NCBI GenBank assembly: GCA_949825065.1
Contig: OX463848.1
Span: 43,576,393-43,640,392 of the forward strand
DNA: 64,000 bases
Source: Odontocerum albicorne
Lineage: Eukaryota > Arthropoda > Insecta > Trichoptera > Odontoceridae
Direction: 5' to 3'
Shown: in pieces, positions 41,990 through 52,689 of the stretch
Layout of the letters: the number at the start of each line of letters is the position of its first letter
Position numbering within the stretch: the stretch's first letter is position 1
Notes under the pieces: model-generated
What the model was told of the DNA's origin: nothing
Seen by the model: only the letters and a program-made list of their open reading frames with translations
Databases searched by the model: none
Made by a program: the position numbers and the translations under genes

Positions 41990-42850
41990 TGCTACAGTAA
42001 AATTGGCTAAATGTTATATGTATTAATAAAACATGAAAATACAGTTGTTGTTATACATATAAAAAATTTATTGGTCGCTTGTTTGTCTAGATTGTTTGTT
42101 TCTTCTTCTCCTGCATATTTCACGACATGGACGAACCACATCGTGTGCCATCCTTTCAATCCTTACAAATGGTTCGATGTTTGGGTCCATCTCTTCAAAA
42201 TGTGGAAGAAGTTTATTTCAAAGATAAGTAAACCTTCGGATAGTCCCTTAACGGTGAATTTTCTTTCTAGCTCCTCCTCCTGTTCTTTTTCTGCTTCTCT
42301 TCTTTCTTCTTCCACTACTTTTTCTTCGTCCAATTCAATAAATTCTTAATTTGTAAGTTCTCCAGACTCACGATCTAGTAATTCCTCGATGTCCTCTACT
42401 TCACACTCTAAAGACAGATCTTTCGCCAAATTTACTATTTTTTCTATAACTTCAAGTTCTTGTTCACTATCGAATTCTTCAAGTATTTGCGTAACGTTCA
42501 TCACAATTTCCCAGATACCATTCATACACTTCTTTGTCACAGCCTCCCAGGCAAGAGCGATATTTTTGATACACCTAAGAAAATCGTACTACTTCCTAAA
42601 CTCTCGCAACGATAGCTCTGTGTCAGCATCTATAAGTTATTCTGAGATAGTTAGCCTTAAACGTAGCAGTATAACTTTGGTCCATAGGCTGAATGAGTGG
42701 AGTTGTGTTTGGCGACAAAAAAATAACTTTCACGTTAGGATGAAGATCAGATACATTGGGTGGATGTCCAGGTTCATTATCTAAGAGCATCAAAATATTA
42801 AAAAGGAATTTTACTTTCCACTCAATATTCATGAACTTGAGGAATTAAAC
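41990..42850 (-). pseudogene. Tigger/pogo transposase, C-terminal half
   Basis: Minus strand: FNILMLLDNEPGHPPNVSDL, PNVKVIFLSPNTTPLIQPMD, QSYTATFKANYLRITYRC (42623-42832) carry the second catalytic Asp (LLDN) and the NTTxLIQPMDQ hallmark of Tigger DDE domains. Then, in other frames, CMNGIWEIVMNVTQILEEFD and EDIEELLDRESGELTN (42346-42540), and a Glu-rich stretch to about 42240. Several frameshifts. N-terminal HTH and first Asp not found. Confidence 0.85.
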
Positions 42851-43035
42851 AATTCACGAATCAGTCTTCAAATAGGGTCTTCGTCATCCATGTTTTTTAT
42901 TGAAACGAAAGTACACGGGCACTGTATGTACTTGTTTACATTTTTGAATGCTCACGGGTTTTCTGATTGATAAATTACTAAAGGCTCGAGTTTGAAACCC
43001 ACGATATTTCCGCCAAGCAGCAGAGTCAAACTATT

Positions 43036-43153
43036 CAATCAATTATCATTTCATAATTATTGTAATTCCCTAAATAAATTGGGAGGTTCTGTACTAACCG
43101 AACCTCCCAATTTATTTAGGGAATTACAATAATTATGAAATGATAATTGATTG
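43036..43153. repeat. Perfect 54-bp foldback, 10-nt spacer
   Basis: Left arm 43036-43089 (CAATCAATTATCATTTCATA ...), spacer TGTACTAACC, right arm 43100-43153 is the exact reverse complement. The longest perfect foldback in the window. Confidence 0.98.
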
Positions 43154-43754
43154 TATGCAGATCGCTTTGCTGTCATTTTAAAGAAAAATTAATTAGACAT
43201 GAACCCTTCAGTCAAAAACATGTCTGCTAATAAACAAATGTCTCGTAATTTGCAAAAAACTAAAAATTATTTGTGATATAAAATGCGGTGCTAAAAATGT
43301 CTGCTTTTGTTACTTTGAATATAGCGCGGTTGTTGTATATTAAATTGAGTGCTTTGTTTACATTGTTTCCTGTTGCTGCTCTTCTTTGTCAATGTCCCTT
43401 TCAACTCGCCTATCGCACGTTAACATACTGCCCAGATAACAGAACTCATCGACGTTATCATGAACGATTAGAAATGTGACTGAATCAAGGAATTTCATAT
43501 GTAGTTTAGGATATATTTTAACTAGGAAAATGACTTGCAGAATATATGAATCGACAAAAGGGTTAACAAATATTTACTTACAATATACCTAACTGATATA
43601 ACGAGTAATGGCTATAATGAGCAAATTTAGTCAGTCACCAGCTCATAAGTTCGACTACATAAAAAAACTAAGATACAATTAACACAAATCAAAATATTTT
43701 TGAGTTTTTTTTTATATCTAATAATATTTTTAAAATGTCTGAATATTAATTATT

Positions 43755-43875
43755 ATTGGATTGGAAAAATAGAAGGAACTGTATGAGAAAATGTATGGAT
43801 ATGGAGGAGACGATGGAAGTATGTTGTGATAGAAAAGTTTGACACTCTGTCCTCTCTACCTGCCCCAACATGATG
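43755..43875 (+). pseudogene. RTE-like LINE 3' fragment (family A)
   Basis: GGAACTGTATGAGAAAATGT, ATGGATATGGAGGAG and TTGACACTCTGTCCTCTCTA match the 3' end of the copy at 51680-51770. It lies inside the Tigger. Confidence 0.5.
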
Positions 43876-44015
43876 GTATATATGTTTGAGAAATATATAT
43901 ATATATATAATATAATAACATGATGGTGTATATGCATGAACAATGTTTAATTTAATATTTTTACTAGTATTTTTCGGATTTCCGAACATTAAATCTTCTA
44001 TACTGCTCTTTGGTA

Positions 44016-44985
44016 TGTAGCCACCTAGACTTCAACTCATCAATATGGTCTCCTCATTACGCCGCCCATGCACAAACCTTAGAACATGTACCAAACAAAT
44101 TTTTAAGATTCATTAATTTTAAACTAGGAATGCCACATGAATAGAAAAATTATCCCTACTAGTTAAACACAATGAAACTCTTGAAACTTTGTGATGGAAG
44201 AAAAATATCCGATATAGTATTACTATACAAAATCATTCACTCAGGGATCGATATGCATCTCACTTACTCGCAACCATTTCATGTCGTATTCCCACTAGAT
44301 CGCACAATCCTTTTTATACCGAAAATTGCTACACTAATTATAAAATTAACTCCTCTATAATTCGTATACAATGACTTGGAAATGAGTTTTACAACAATTT
44401 AAATAATTTTAATACAAGTATATATAGTACTAACCAGAATATCACAATATTTAGAAATAGTTACTAAATTTGTGCTTTCCTTTATCAAATTTATTTTACT
44501 CTGGAGTTGAGTAACCCTGCATCAACATGTGGAATGTTTCGATTCTGTAAAGCAATTTGCATCTCGTGCTACAAGTGATCCCATGTGTTTGTTGTATTTT
44601 AAGATCTATCCATAAAATTCTTGAAAAATTCAATTCTTGTTCTATGTAAACGTTGTTCCACTAATAACAAATCTAAGTATTTTACCACTGTAAAATATGT
44701 GTTCCACAGTTATGTAAGTCTGCTTGTCTAAATTTGGTGATATTTTGTATTATACATACATATATTGAATTTAAATATACATATGAATATAACATTATTT
44801 TAAACAATGACTCTAATTTCTTTGTATTTATTATTACTGTTTTTTTGTATTTGCATGTTAGTTTAAAATAAATTTGTATTTTTGTCAATAATTTGAAGTA
44901 TTTGTATTATCTTGTCATGTGTGCATTTGTTTGTAAAAGGCACTGTTGTGTCGTAAATTAAATAAATAAAAATAAATAAATATAC
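44016..44985 (+). pseudogene. Jockey-like LINE 3' end nested in Tigger
   Basis: WSPHYAAHAQTLEHVPNKFL, RFINFKLGMPHE, then MKLLKLCDGRKISDIVLLYK, IIHSGID: the C-terminal reverse-transcriptase region of Jockey elements. A frameshift near 44165 separates the two. A 3' UTR follows, ending in CTTGTCATGTG and a TAAA tail at about 44957-44985. Confidence 0.75.
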
Positions 44986-45425
44986 TAAAGAAAATCATAA
45001 ATAAGGCAGATATTTATGTTCTTGTTTTTCAACGGCTTTGTTGAAACTCTTCCGTTTTCTTTCAAAATATTGAGCAGTAGTGAAACCCTTTTAATTGGAT
45101 TATTTAAGTGTTTAATTCAGGCATGCTTTTGGCTTCTATGTGGATGTAAACGCGTGTTTTCGTTTACAGAATAATTCAGTTTTATCCCCATTAAAAATTT
45201 GCTCCGGTAGATACTTTGTTTACTCCTTCGTACTGCTTAATTACCATAATTTTTGTTTTCAAATCAATAGCCTTTCATTGTTTCTTGGCACGTTGAGAAA
45301 TTCACATTTTCCTTGTTGTAGACATCTCGGAAGGGTTTAAAAAATGCTTATAATACCGATCGCGGATTGTGATCGTTCAGTCGAACAGTCGTAAGTCGCG
45401 TAGGTCGTAAGTCGATGACTACCTG

Positions 45426-45500
45426 TATTATTATAATTATATATTGAATAAATATTAAATTAAATAATTGAATATAAATACAAAACAATATAAGAAGATC
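45426..45500 (+). mobile_element. A/T-only cassette, copy 4, right part
   Basis: TATTATTATAATTATATATT, then GAATAAATATTAAATTAA, homologous to 7800-7880; continues the cassette broken by the Tigger. Confidence 0.6.
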
Positions 45501-46019
45501 TTCAGGTGCCAGGAGTGAATAAAGAACTGGTTTAAAAGTACATCAGAAAACTCTTGAAAACGTGGACTCCAAATTTCATCGACTGAATTTGAGAAAGAGT
45601 CTAGAAAGAAAATAATATAATGGATACAAGGCAAGATTGTCTTTAAGCTGTTTGTTAGTCAACCGAATAATCATGGAAATTAGAATATTTGACTATAAAT
45701 AACTTTGTTTTTCCACTAATGACACTAATCCCAACACGTGTTTCTTTCTCATAACTGCCTATTTCCTACTTCCTTTCCAACGAAATATCAAATTTAGAAA
45801 CATTCGACATTGGTTCATGAACATGTTATAGATTTTTTTATATAAATATTAACAACATACTCGTATATCATGTCTATCCATGATGATAATATTTAAACAA
45901 TAAGAAAAAATAATTATAAATAATGAAAAAAAATCATCCCTTATTGAAATTTTCATATGGGTGAATAAACCGAATACACTTTCAAGGAACTATGATGACA
46001 GTTAGACCTAAGGATTAAT
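45501..46019. other. No gene recognised
   Basis: Nothing supported on either strand. Confidence 0.4.
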
Positions 46020-46372
46020 CTCGTAACAAACCGGAATCATTCTGCCTGAAGAGAGCCTCGAGACAAACAGGTAAAAACAGATAAGTGTAATGATCGTAAT
46101 AATGTAATTGAGTGTCACTATTTGTCAGGTTGATGAGAATGTGCAACGAGGTTTTATATAATCAAAAATCGGAAAAAAGTATCGATTTATTTTTCATGCT
46201 ATATGTACTCAGTGAGATACAGGCAAAAGCCTAGTTTACTGGGAACACGACAAATGAAATGCAACAAACCCAGAGCCATTAAAATTGTGTGTCCAAATTA
46301 AATCACCTGTTGTTTTTTCACAAATTATGTATATTTCTTGTCATGTGTAAAATAAAAAAAATATAAAAAAAT
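46020..46372 (+). mobile_element. LINE/SINE 3' end, family F, longest copy
   Basis: Starts CGTAACAAACCGGAATCATT, TGCCTGAAGAGAGCCTCG (as at 9651), continues GTGTCACTATTTGTCAGGTT (as the reverse of 1700-1750), CAGTGAGATACAGGCAAAAG, and ends CTTGTCATGTGTAAAATAAA with an A-rich tail. It shows that the 9651-type and 1498-type segments belong to one element. Confidence 0.7.
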
Positions 46373-46902
46373 AGATATTGATGTGTAAGGTAACAAAACT
46401 CAAATTTAAAAAATTGTGAAAGAAAACTAATCAGATTTGGTGAGAGATAACGTCAATACAAGATGAACTCAAATTGAATTAAAATTATGCAAAAGAGAAA
46501 TATTTCAGTTTCCTTTTACATGCTTCATTTTTGTGGGTTTATAAATATATTTTTTGTATCCACTTATCAGTGAAATCCTTGGTTACTAGAACGTTTCTGA
46601 TTTAAGCGTTCTTTGCTGATGTAATGTTATTGTGGTGGGATTTAATTTATTTTCTGCTTCAATATGATTTTTATTCATATGACTTTTCCATATACGTTTC
46701 TCTATTTTTTGGTTATATTTTGTAAAACATACCTGCCTTTTGGTGGGCGTACACTTAGTAAGGCAGGGGAGTGCTTTTCATATGTCATTTTAAAAATTAA
46801 AAAGTATGAATAAATAAAAAAAAAAAAAGGTAAGTGGAGAACCATAAAAATATTATTTTTTTTATTTTGATATGGAGCTTCACAGAAATTATGGCGAAGC
46901 CT
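46373..46902. other. No gene recognised
   Basis: AT-rich, nothing supported. Confidence 0.4.
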
Positions 46903-47018
46903 TTGATAAATTTAATAAAAAACTGTTATTAGTTGATAAATTCAATGAAAACTTTTATTCGTTGATAAATTTAACGAAAACTGTTATTCGTCGATAAATT
47001 CAATGGAAACTGTTATTC
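46903..47018. repeat. 29-bp minisatellite, left part
   Basis: TTGATAAATTTAACGAAAAC TGTTATTCG units start at 46903, 46933, 46962 and 46991. The array resumes at 47514 after the RTE insertion. Confidence 0.9.
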
Positions 47019-47513
47019 TTCTTCTTCTTCTCCCTGTCTCCATCCAAACTCACTGTCTGCGAAGACTGTTGGAGTCAGCTCTCCTCGTCCTCAGGTTGTA
47101 TGCTCTTCTGTACCGGACTACGTCTCCCAGACCGTGCCTCTGCATCAGGTTATCTTTTTGCACCACCCATGAATTCTTTGGTCTTCCTCTGGTTGTTATT
47201 CAAGAAACATCCATGGAGATTGCCTGGTTCACAATGTGATCGGGTGCTATGCGTCCAACGTGCCCATACCATCTCAATCCCCTCTCCTCCATCTTACTGT
47301 TGATGTATGTAACACCTAGGCTTCCACGAATGCGTGAGCTTTTTATTTTGTCTCTTAGGGACACACCAGCTGACCATCTTAGCATGCGCATTTCAGCAGT
47401 TTCTAGTTGCCTAGAGTAAGAGTTACACATCGTCCAGCATTCGGAGTCATAGAGTAGTGCGGGTCTGACAATCGTTTGGTATACTTTTCCTTTTAACTTT
47501 ACTGGCATTTTAC
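47019..47513 (-). mobile_element. RTE-like LINE (family B), 5'-truncated, with 21-bp target duplication
   Basis: Minus strand: MPVKLKGKVYQTIVRPALLY, SECWTMCNSYSRQLETAEMR, MLRWSAGVSLRDKIKSSRIR, GSLGVTYINSKMEERGLRWY, GHVGRIAPDHIVNQAI (47200-47508), then 3' UTR and a (GAA)n tail at 47019-47032. The flanking 21-bp duplication ATTCAATGGAAACTGTTATT C is at 46998-47018 and 47514-47534. An almost intact terminal segment that starts at the 5' truncation point. Confidence 0.9.
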
Positions 47514-47680
47514 ATTCAATGGAAACTGTTATTCGTTGATAAATTTAACGATAACTGATATTCGTTGATACATTTTACGAAAACTGTTATTCGTTAATAA
47601 ATTTAATGAAAACTGTTATTCGTTGATGAATTTAATGAAAACTGTTACTTGTTGATAAATTTAATGAAAACTGTTGTTTT
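47514..47680. repeat. 29-bp minisatellite, right part
   Basis: About five more units of the array broken by the RTE insertion (TTGATAAATTTAACGATAAC, TTGATACATTTTACG, TTAATAAATTTAATG, ...). Confidence 0.9.
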
Positions 47681-47689
47681 ATCTTCGAA

Positions 47690-48060
47690 TCTGTGCCTAA
47701 GAGATTCGATCCAATATGGCGGGGTATTATAAAAGACCTTTCGCCATTTCTGATCCTGAAGCGTGGAATGGTCTTCCTCTCAGTGTTTGAGATACGGATG
47801 ACGTGTGCAGCTTTAGGTAGCACTTGAAAACTACCCTATGGGAGGTATTATACAAAAAATCGATGCCATATGAACACTACTATATACACATACACTACAC
47901 CTAAAACCGAATGTGTTACAATGTACTCGTATGTCTGAAGATCTACAAAGGTTTCTTTGTGATTCGTTTTCCCTTGAAAAGTTTTCTGCAGTTTTTTACC
48001 GAATATGTTTTTTTTCTGAACATATACAAATGCGGAAAAGTACATAATCTAATTACCGCA
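47690..48060 (+). mobile_element. LINE C-terminus and 3' UTR (family D)
   Basis: Frame: YYKRPFAISDPEAWNGLPLS, then a stop, DTDDVCSFR, LKTTLWEVLY. RxFxxxxPxxWNxLPxxxR...FkxxLKxxLF is the universal C-terminus of Jockey/CR1-like proteins. The 3' UTR continues ACACTACACCTAAAACCGAA and AAGATCTACAAAGGTTTCTT. Confidence 0.6.
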
Positions 48061-48106
48061 GCGACTACCTTCCTATCCTTACACTTCACTTATTAATGTT
48101 ATTTTT

Positions 48107-48440
48107 ATTCAATTTGTTCATATTGTGGGTTATTGTCCCGAGTCAGAGCGCTCTCAACTTATATACGTTTTTTTATTTATTTAATTTGTTAATATTATGG
48201 GTCCGTGTCCCGAGTCAGAGCGCCTTCAACTAATATATGTTTATTTATTTTTATTAGTCGATATTATTGGTTCGAGTCCGAGTCAGAGCGCCCTCAACTT
48301 AACATATATATGTTTATTTTTATTTAATTTGTTCATATTGTGGATTCGTGTCTCGAGTCAGAGCGCCCTCAACTTATATATGTTTATTTTTTTTATTTGT
48401 CGATATTGTGGGTTCGGGTCCCGAGTCAGGGCGCCCTTAA
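48107..48440. repeat. ~70-bp minisatellite, five copies
   Basis: Each unit has GGGTTCGTGTCCCGAGTCAG, AGCGCCCTCAACTTATATA and a T/A-rich part. GGTTCG...CC blocks recall a B box, but no A box precedes them. Confidence 0.85.
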
Positions 48441-48714
48441 AGAAACTTTAAAGTTTAGAAAATATAAATCATCCCCTTATTTCTTGAATTTGAAATAAGA
48501 CATTCTTTTCACTTTGTGGTGTAATGTTTATTAATTTTTAATGTATTTAATAAACTAATTTTTTTCAATTTGTATTCTCCACTGTTTTGAATTAATAAAC
48601 AGTGGAGATTACAAAAGGAAGAATTTATTTTTAAATTTATTTTATTAAAAAATAATATCCTTTTTATTATGTTGTTTATAGTTAAGGCATTAACGTTGTG
48701 GAGGTTTAAAGACA

Positions 48715-48816
48715 TTGTAATTTATTTTTATCAAACACTGTTTATTCCACTCGAAAAAAAGTGGAATAAACCGAAAAAAAGTGGAATAAACAGTGTTTGA
48801 TAAAAATAAATTACAA
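48715..48816. mobile_element. Palindromic Penelope-type terminal arms
   Basis: 36-bp perfect inverted arms (48715-48750, 48781-48816) with the same sequence as the arms at 27211 and 22080 (TTTTTATCAAACACTGTTTA). The 30-nt centre consists of TCGAAAAAAAGTGGAATAAA C repeated in part. A minimal derivative with no interior. Confidence 0.8.
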
Positions 48817-48899
48817 AATCCTTTTCATTATTATTCCAGGGTGTACGATGGGTGTGCGTTGAATTGATCAATACTTTTCTTTAAGACCAGTCAGACAAC

Positions 48900-49160
48900 C
48901 CTGCTACTGTATTAATTAATATGAATTATTAACGCAAGCAAAGGTTTCCCTCGCCTTGAGCTTTCTCCCCGTGCCGCGGCCCCTGCTCCTGTTGGAGGCT
49001 GATAAAAAGGGCCTCCACCCATCTCGCAGTGAGTGACGGTGACGAGACTATGACGTATGAGTAATGACTCCTCGCCGAGAGGGAGGCATCACGACAGAAT
49101 GGGCCTCGCCGATAATAATTATCGCAGGTCTACCATGAAGAACCCGTGACACTGCGCCTA
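48900..49160. other. Unassigned GC-rich island
   Basis: GC-rich patch (CTTTCTCCCCGTGCCGCGGC, GACTCCTCGCCGAGAGGGAG) with a CGATAAT-A-ATTATCG palindrome near 49115. No open frame with splice sites, no repeat partner in the window. Candidate for an intronic regulatory or single-copy element. Confidence 0.4.
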
Positions 49161-49384
49161 AACATATCATCGGGCAGAGGACAACCTACATCATCTCACT
49201 TTTGGGGAGAAAATGAGTTTCCATTGTTTTTGATATCACCGTTATTATGTGTGTTGTATCAAAAAGTGAATAAATCAAATTACATTACATTTCAATTTAT
49301 GGGAAATAAGGGTTTTTGCTTATCGCTTGAGGGACTTGAAATTATACGGTTAATTATTTAAACCATATTTATTTATTAATTGAA

Positions 49385-49715
49385 CACTTCAATAAATAAA
49401 TAAATATGGTTAAAGCAACCTGGCTAGATTATTGCCAAGCGGCACTTTCTTCCGATGGACCGGACAAAAGTAAATAAAGGAAGTTACATGGTCGCAAAAA
49501 GTCTTCAAATGATTATTATTTTTTATGAAATTTATGAACATACTCATATATTTATAAAATAAAAATGAGATATTATCAATCGAAGGAAAAGGAAAGAGTG
49601 GTGGAGAGCAAATCAAAATCAGGAATGAAACACGTTATAATTACTTAGAAATTAACAGGTTTTTCAGTCTCTTCTTAAAGCTTGCCAAGGACAGAGCGAG
49701 TCTAACATTGGTTTA
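49385..49715 (-). mobile_element. LINE family C, diverged 3' UTR copy
   Basis: AACCTGGCTAGATTATTGCC, AAGTTACATGGTCGCA, GGAAAGAGTGGTGGAGAG: older copy of the 3168-3500 region. Its 3' end is altered by a 20-bp foldback (about 49357-49414). Another copy is inserted beside it. Confidence 0.7.
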
Positions 49716-50390
49716 TTTATTTATTATTTAACACTTTTATTGCAAATATAATCTTGCGGGATTATTACCAGGCAGCAATCTCTTCCAACCAACCAAACAA
49801 AAGTAAATGAAGCAAGTTACTTGGTTGCATAAATCATTCAAATGACTATCCATCCCCACGAAATCCATAAAGACATATGTACGTGAGCATATGCTCACAA
49901 ACCCCACAAAGATGGACAATTACCCGAACATTATTTTTCATATAAAGTGAGATATCATCAATCAAAAGGAAAGGAAGGGATGGTGGAGAGGAAAGGAAAA
50001 GAAAAATCAGGAATGAAACGCGTTATTTTACTGAATAGAAATTAAGAGTGTTTTCAGTCGCTTCTTAAAGCATACCAAGGACGGAGCGAGTCTTATATTG
50101 GTTTGTAACTGGTTTCAGAGTCTCACTGCATGGACAGTAAATGGCGACGTAAAAAAAGAAGAGCAATTAACTGGGAGAGCCAATAAACACTGTCTGAGCG
50201 TAGCGCAAGTCCATAATCGGAAATGACGCAGGCAATTTTCGGCGAGGTGAGAGGGGACGGCGAGACAGCTAAGGATATTATACAATATATATAGTATGTT
50301 AATTTGGCATTTATGTATTTCGTTCAACCAGTTCAGCGCTTTCTGGAACTTTCCCAGGTTAAAATAAATGTTAGACTAACTATCATTATT
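49716..50390 (-). mobile_element. LINE family C, 5'-truncated copy
   Basis: 3' UTR 49716-50040 and C-terminal codons to about 50390 (LYNILSCLAVPSHLAENCLR, SPFTVHAVRL). More diverged than the copies at 32411 and 60029. Confidence 0.75.
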
Positions 50391-50479
50391 ATAAAAAATG
50401 AAAGCTATTGTTCCTCATTATATGAGTTTAAAATAATAAAAATTCTCAACAAATGTTGAGAATCTGAATAAACAGCGAA

Positions 50480-50998
50480 TGATTGGAGGAGTACATTGAT
50501 TGTTCTGTTACATAAACGTAAGGGTGCAAGAATGGAGTGTGGAAGTTACAGAGCCATTAGTGTAGATAGTAAACTGTACGGAATATTTGTGATAGAAAGG
50601 GTGAGAAGAAGGTGTGGAATGCTCAAAGTTCCTTTTTAAGTGGAAGAGCATGCGTGGATCAGATTATTCATGTACGTAAACTCGTGAAAAAATACATGGC
50701 AAAAAATTAATAAGTATTTTAGGCGTTTGTAAACTTGGAAAAGCATATGACCGCGTGATAAGTTATGGAAAATTATGAACTATTATGGTGTTGTATATAA
50801 ACTTACCATATACGTGCTATTGCATCATTATACGCCGAAAGTATTACATATATAAGAGTGAATGGTACATTCACTAAATGATTTAAAAAAATTGAAATGG
50901 GTAAAGCAAGGATGCGTTATGTCCCCTTGGTTGTTCAATATTTATATCGATTCATATTTAAAGGAACTACAATGTGTGACAGAATATAAAATAAAGTT
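50480..50998 (+). pseudogene. RTE-like reverse transcriptase fragment (family A)
   Basis: Plus strand: LIVLLHKRKGARMECGSYRA, ISVDSKLYGIF, ERVRRRCG, SSFLSGRACVDQIIHVRKLV, FVNLEKAYDRV (motif A region, with Asn in place of the catalytic Asp of FxDLEKAYDRV), then YAESITYIRVNGTFT and GCVMSPWLFNIYIDSYLKEL. The YADD motif C is lost. Frameshifts and stops throughout. Confidence 0.75.
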
Positions 50999-51432
50999 CT
51001 TCTCCCTGGCTCCATCCCAACTCACTGTCTGCGAAGACTGTTGTGGTCAGCTCTCCTCGTCCTCAGGTTGTATGCTCTTCTGTCCCGAACTACGTCCCCC
51101 AGGCCGTTCCTTTGCATCAGGTTATTTTTTTGCACCACCCACTAATTCTTTGGTTTTCCTCTGGTTGTTATTCGAGGAAGATTCATGGAGATTGCCTGGT
51201 TCACAATGTGATAGGGTGCTCTGCGTCCAACGTGCCCACACCATCTCAATCCATCCAAATCTCCTCCATCTTAATTTTGATGTATGTAACACCTAGGATT
51301 CCTGTCTCTTAGGGACACACCAGCTGACCATCTTACCATGCGTATTTCAGCAGTTTCTAGTTGCCTGGAGTAAGAGTTATACATCGTCCAGCATTCGGAG
51401 CCATAGAGGAGTGCGGGTCTGACAATCGTTTG
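50999..51432 (-). mobile_element. RTE-like LINE (family B) inserted in the family A copy
   Basis: Same 3' end as 47019-47513, tail TTCTTC-type at its left. Flanked by a 17-bp duplication, GAATATAAAATAAAGTT at 50982-50998 and GAATATTAAATAAAGTT at 51433-51449 (one difference). A 36-bp deletion removed part of the coding end compared with 47019. Confidence 0.85.
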
Positions 51433-51800
51433 GAATATTAAATAAAGTTATCAGTGATTAATTTGAACTTAAGGCTGATGTGTTGAGTAAGATGAAGAAG
51501 AACATGTTGAGATGGTTTGAGGATATGGAACGAATGAATGAAGAAAGACTAAAAAAAAACAGATATATAGTTTTCATGTTAGTAAAAGGCGTGTAAGAGG
51601 AATACCAAAGAAAGTATAGTTAAATCAAGTGAATGGTATTATGAAAGAAGGAAACGTAGAAAGTCAGATAAATCGAAGAAGTTGTATGAGAAGGTCTATG
51701 GATGTAGAAGAGGCTTAGAAAGTATATCGTGATTGGAAAATCTGGTGCTCTGTTCTCTCTGCTAGCTACAGCGACAAAGATATAGCGCGATTGTTAGCAT
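51433..51800 (+). pseudogene. RTE-like LINE (family A), 3' part
   Basis: Continues after the nested insertion: LKADVLSKMKKNMLRWFEDM, ERMNEERLKK, then 3' sequence GAATGGTATTATGAAAGAAG, AGTTGTATGAGAAGGTCTAT, GATTGGAAAATCTGGTGCTC. Together with 50480-50998 it is the longest family A copy. Confidence 0.75.
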
Positions 51801-51868
51801 GTGTTTTTTTAATCTATTCTATTAATGTATTTTCTAAACTATGCTTTCCATTTTTCTAACTATGCTAT

Positions 51869-52575
51869 TGTGGCGGTCGTCGCACATTCAGTCGCACACT
51901 CGGAATACTGTGGGCGTTCATACATACGGTCAATGACCGATGAGATGACCTTTGCATTCCTCGACAATCTAAATTAGCAAGTCCGAAGTTCACCCGCCGG
52001 CCATTCAACCCATAGCCGAGCGGACCGCTTTCCATACTAGAGAGAGAACGCACCACGCTTGTCTCGCTAGTTCCGTATTTGAATGATACCTACATACAAC
52101 AATTAATCGTTTTGCATTCGCAGAAACGAGACGTAGGCATATCGCGAGCGCATTCCCGCGCACATTCTAAAAATATATAAACACCTACGTTACTATAAAA
52201 ATTATACACTCTCTTTTTCCGCATTGCGCTATTAGGTATGTGGCGGTCGCCCACTCGGCGTTCATACATACGGTCAATGACCGATGTAATGACCACCGGA
52301 TTCTTCGATAAATCTAAGTAAACAAGTCCGAAGGTCACACGCCGGCCATTCATCCCATAGCCGAGCGGACCGCATTACACGCCAGAGAGAGAACGCACCA
52401 CAGCTATCTCGCCAGTTCCGTATTTGAATGATACCTACATACAACAATTAATAGTTGTTTGTATTTGCGGAAACGAGACGTAGGCATATCGCTAGCGCAT
52501 TCCCGCGCACATTCTAAAAAGATATAAATACCTACGTTACTAATAAAATTCCACTCTCTCTTTCTCCGCATTGCG
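51869..52575. repeat. Tandem pair of ~350-bp LTR-like units
   Basis: Two direct copies (51869-52238 and 52239-52575) begin TGTGGCGGTCG and share CATACGGTCAATGACCGATG, AACCCATAGCCGAGCGGACC-type sequence, CGAGACGTAGGCATATCGC, GCATTCCCGCGCACATTCTA, a TATA-box-like ATATATAAACACC / AGATATAAATACC and CTCTCTTTTTCCGCATTGCG. A TATA box followed by an initiator-like CCGCATTGC suggests LTRs or a promoter-bearing satellite. No internal retroelement sequence lies between them. Confidence 0.5.
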
Positions 52576-52689
52576 ATCTAACGAGTTTTATTTATCAACA
52601 AATCATCATGATCTCTTCCCTCTGTGCAACCACGCCTAAACTATCTTTTCAATAAAATTTGATGAGAAAGTATAAATTTAAACGTTTTC

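Larger units (their letters stand above)
41674..45425 (-). mobile_element. Tigger-like element, 3.75 kb, with nested insertions
   Basis: TA target duplication at 41672-41673 and 45426-45427; terminal inverted repeats CAGGTAGTCGTCGACTTACG and (inverted) CAGGTAGTCATCGACTTACG. The transposase remnant is at 41990-42850 on the minus strand. The remainder holds a 54-bp foldback, an RTE fragment and a Jockey-like LINE, so the original element was shorter. Pogo/Tigger superfamily. Confidence 0.9.
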
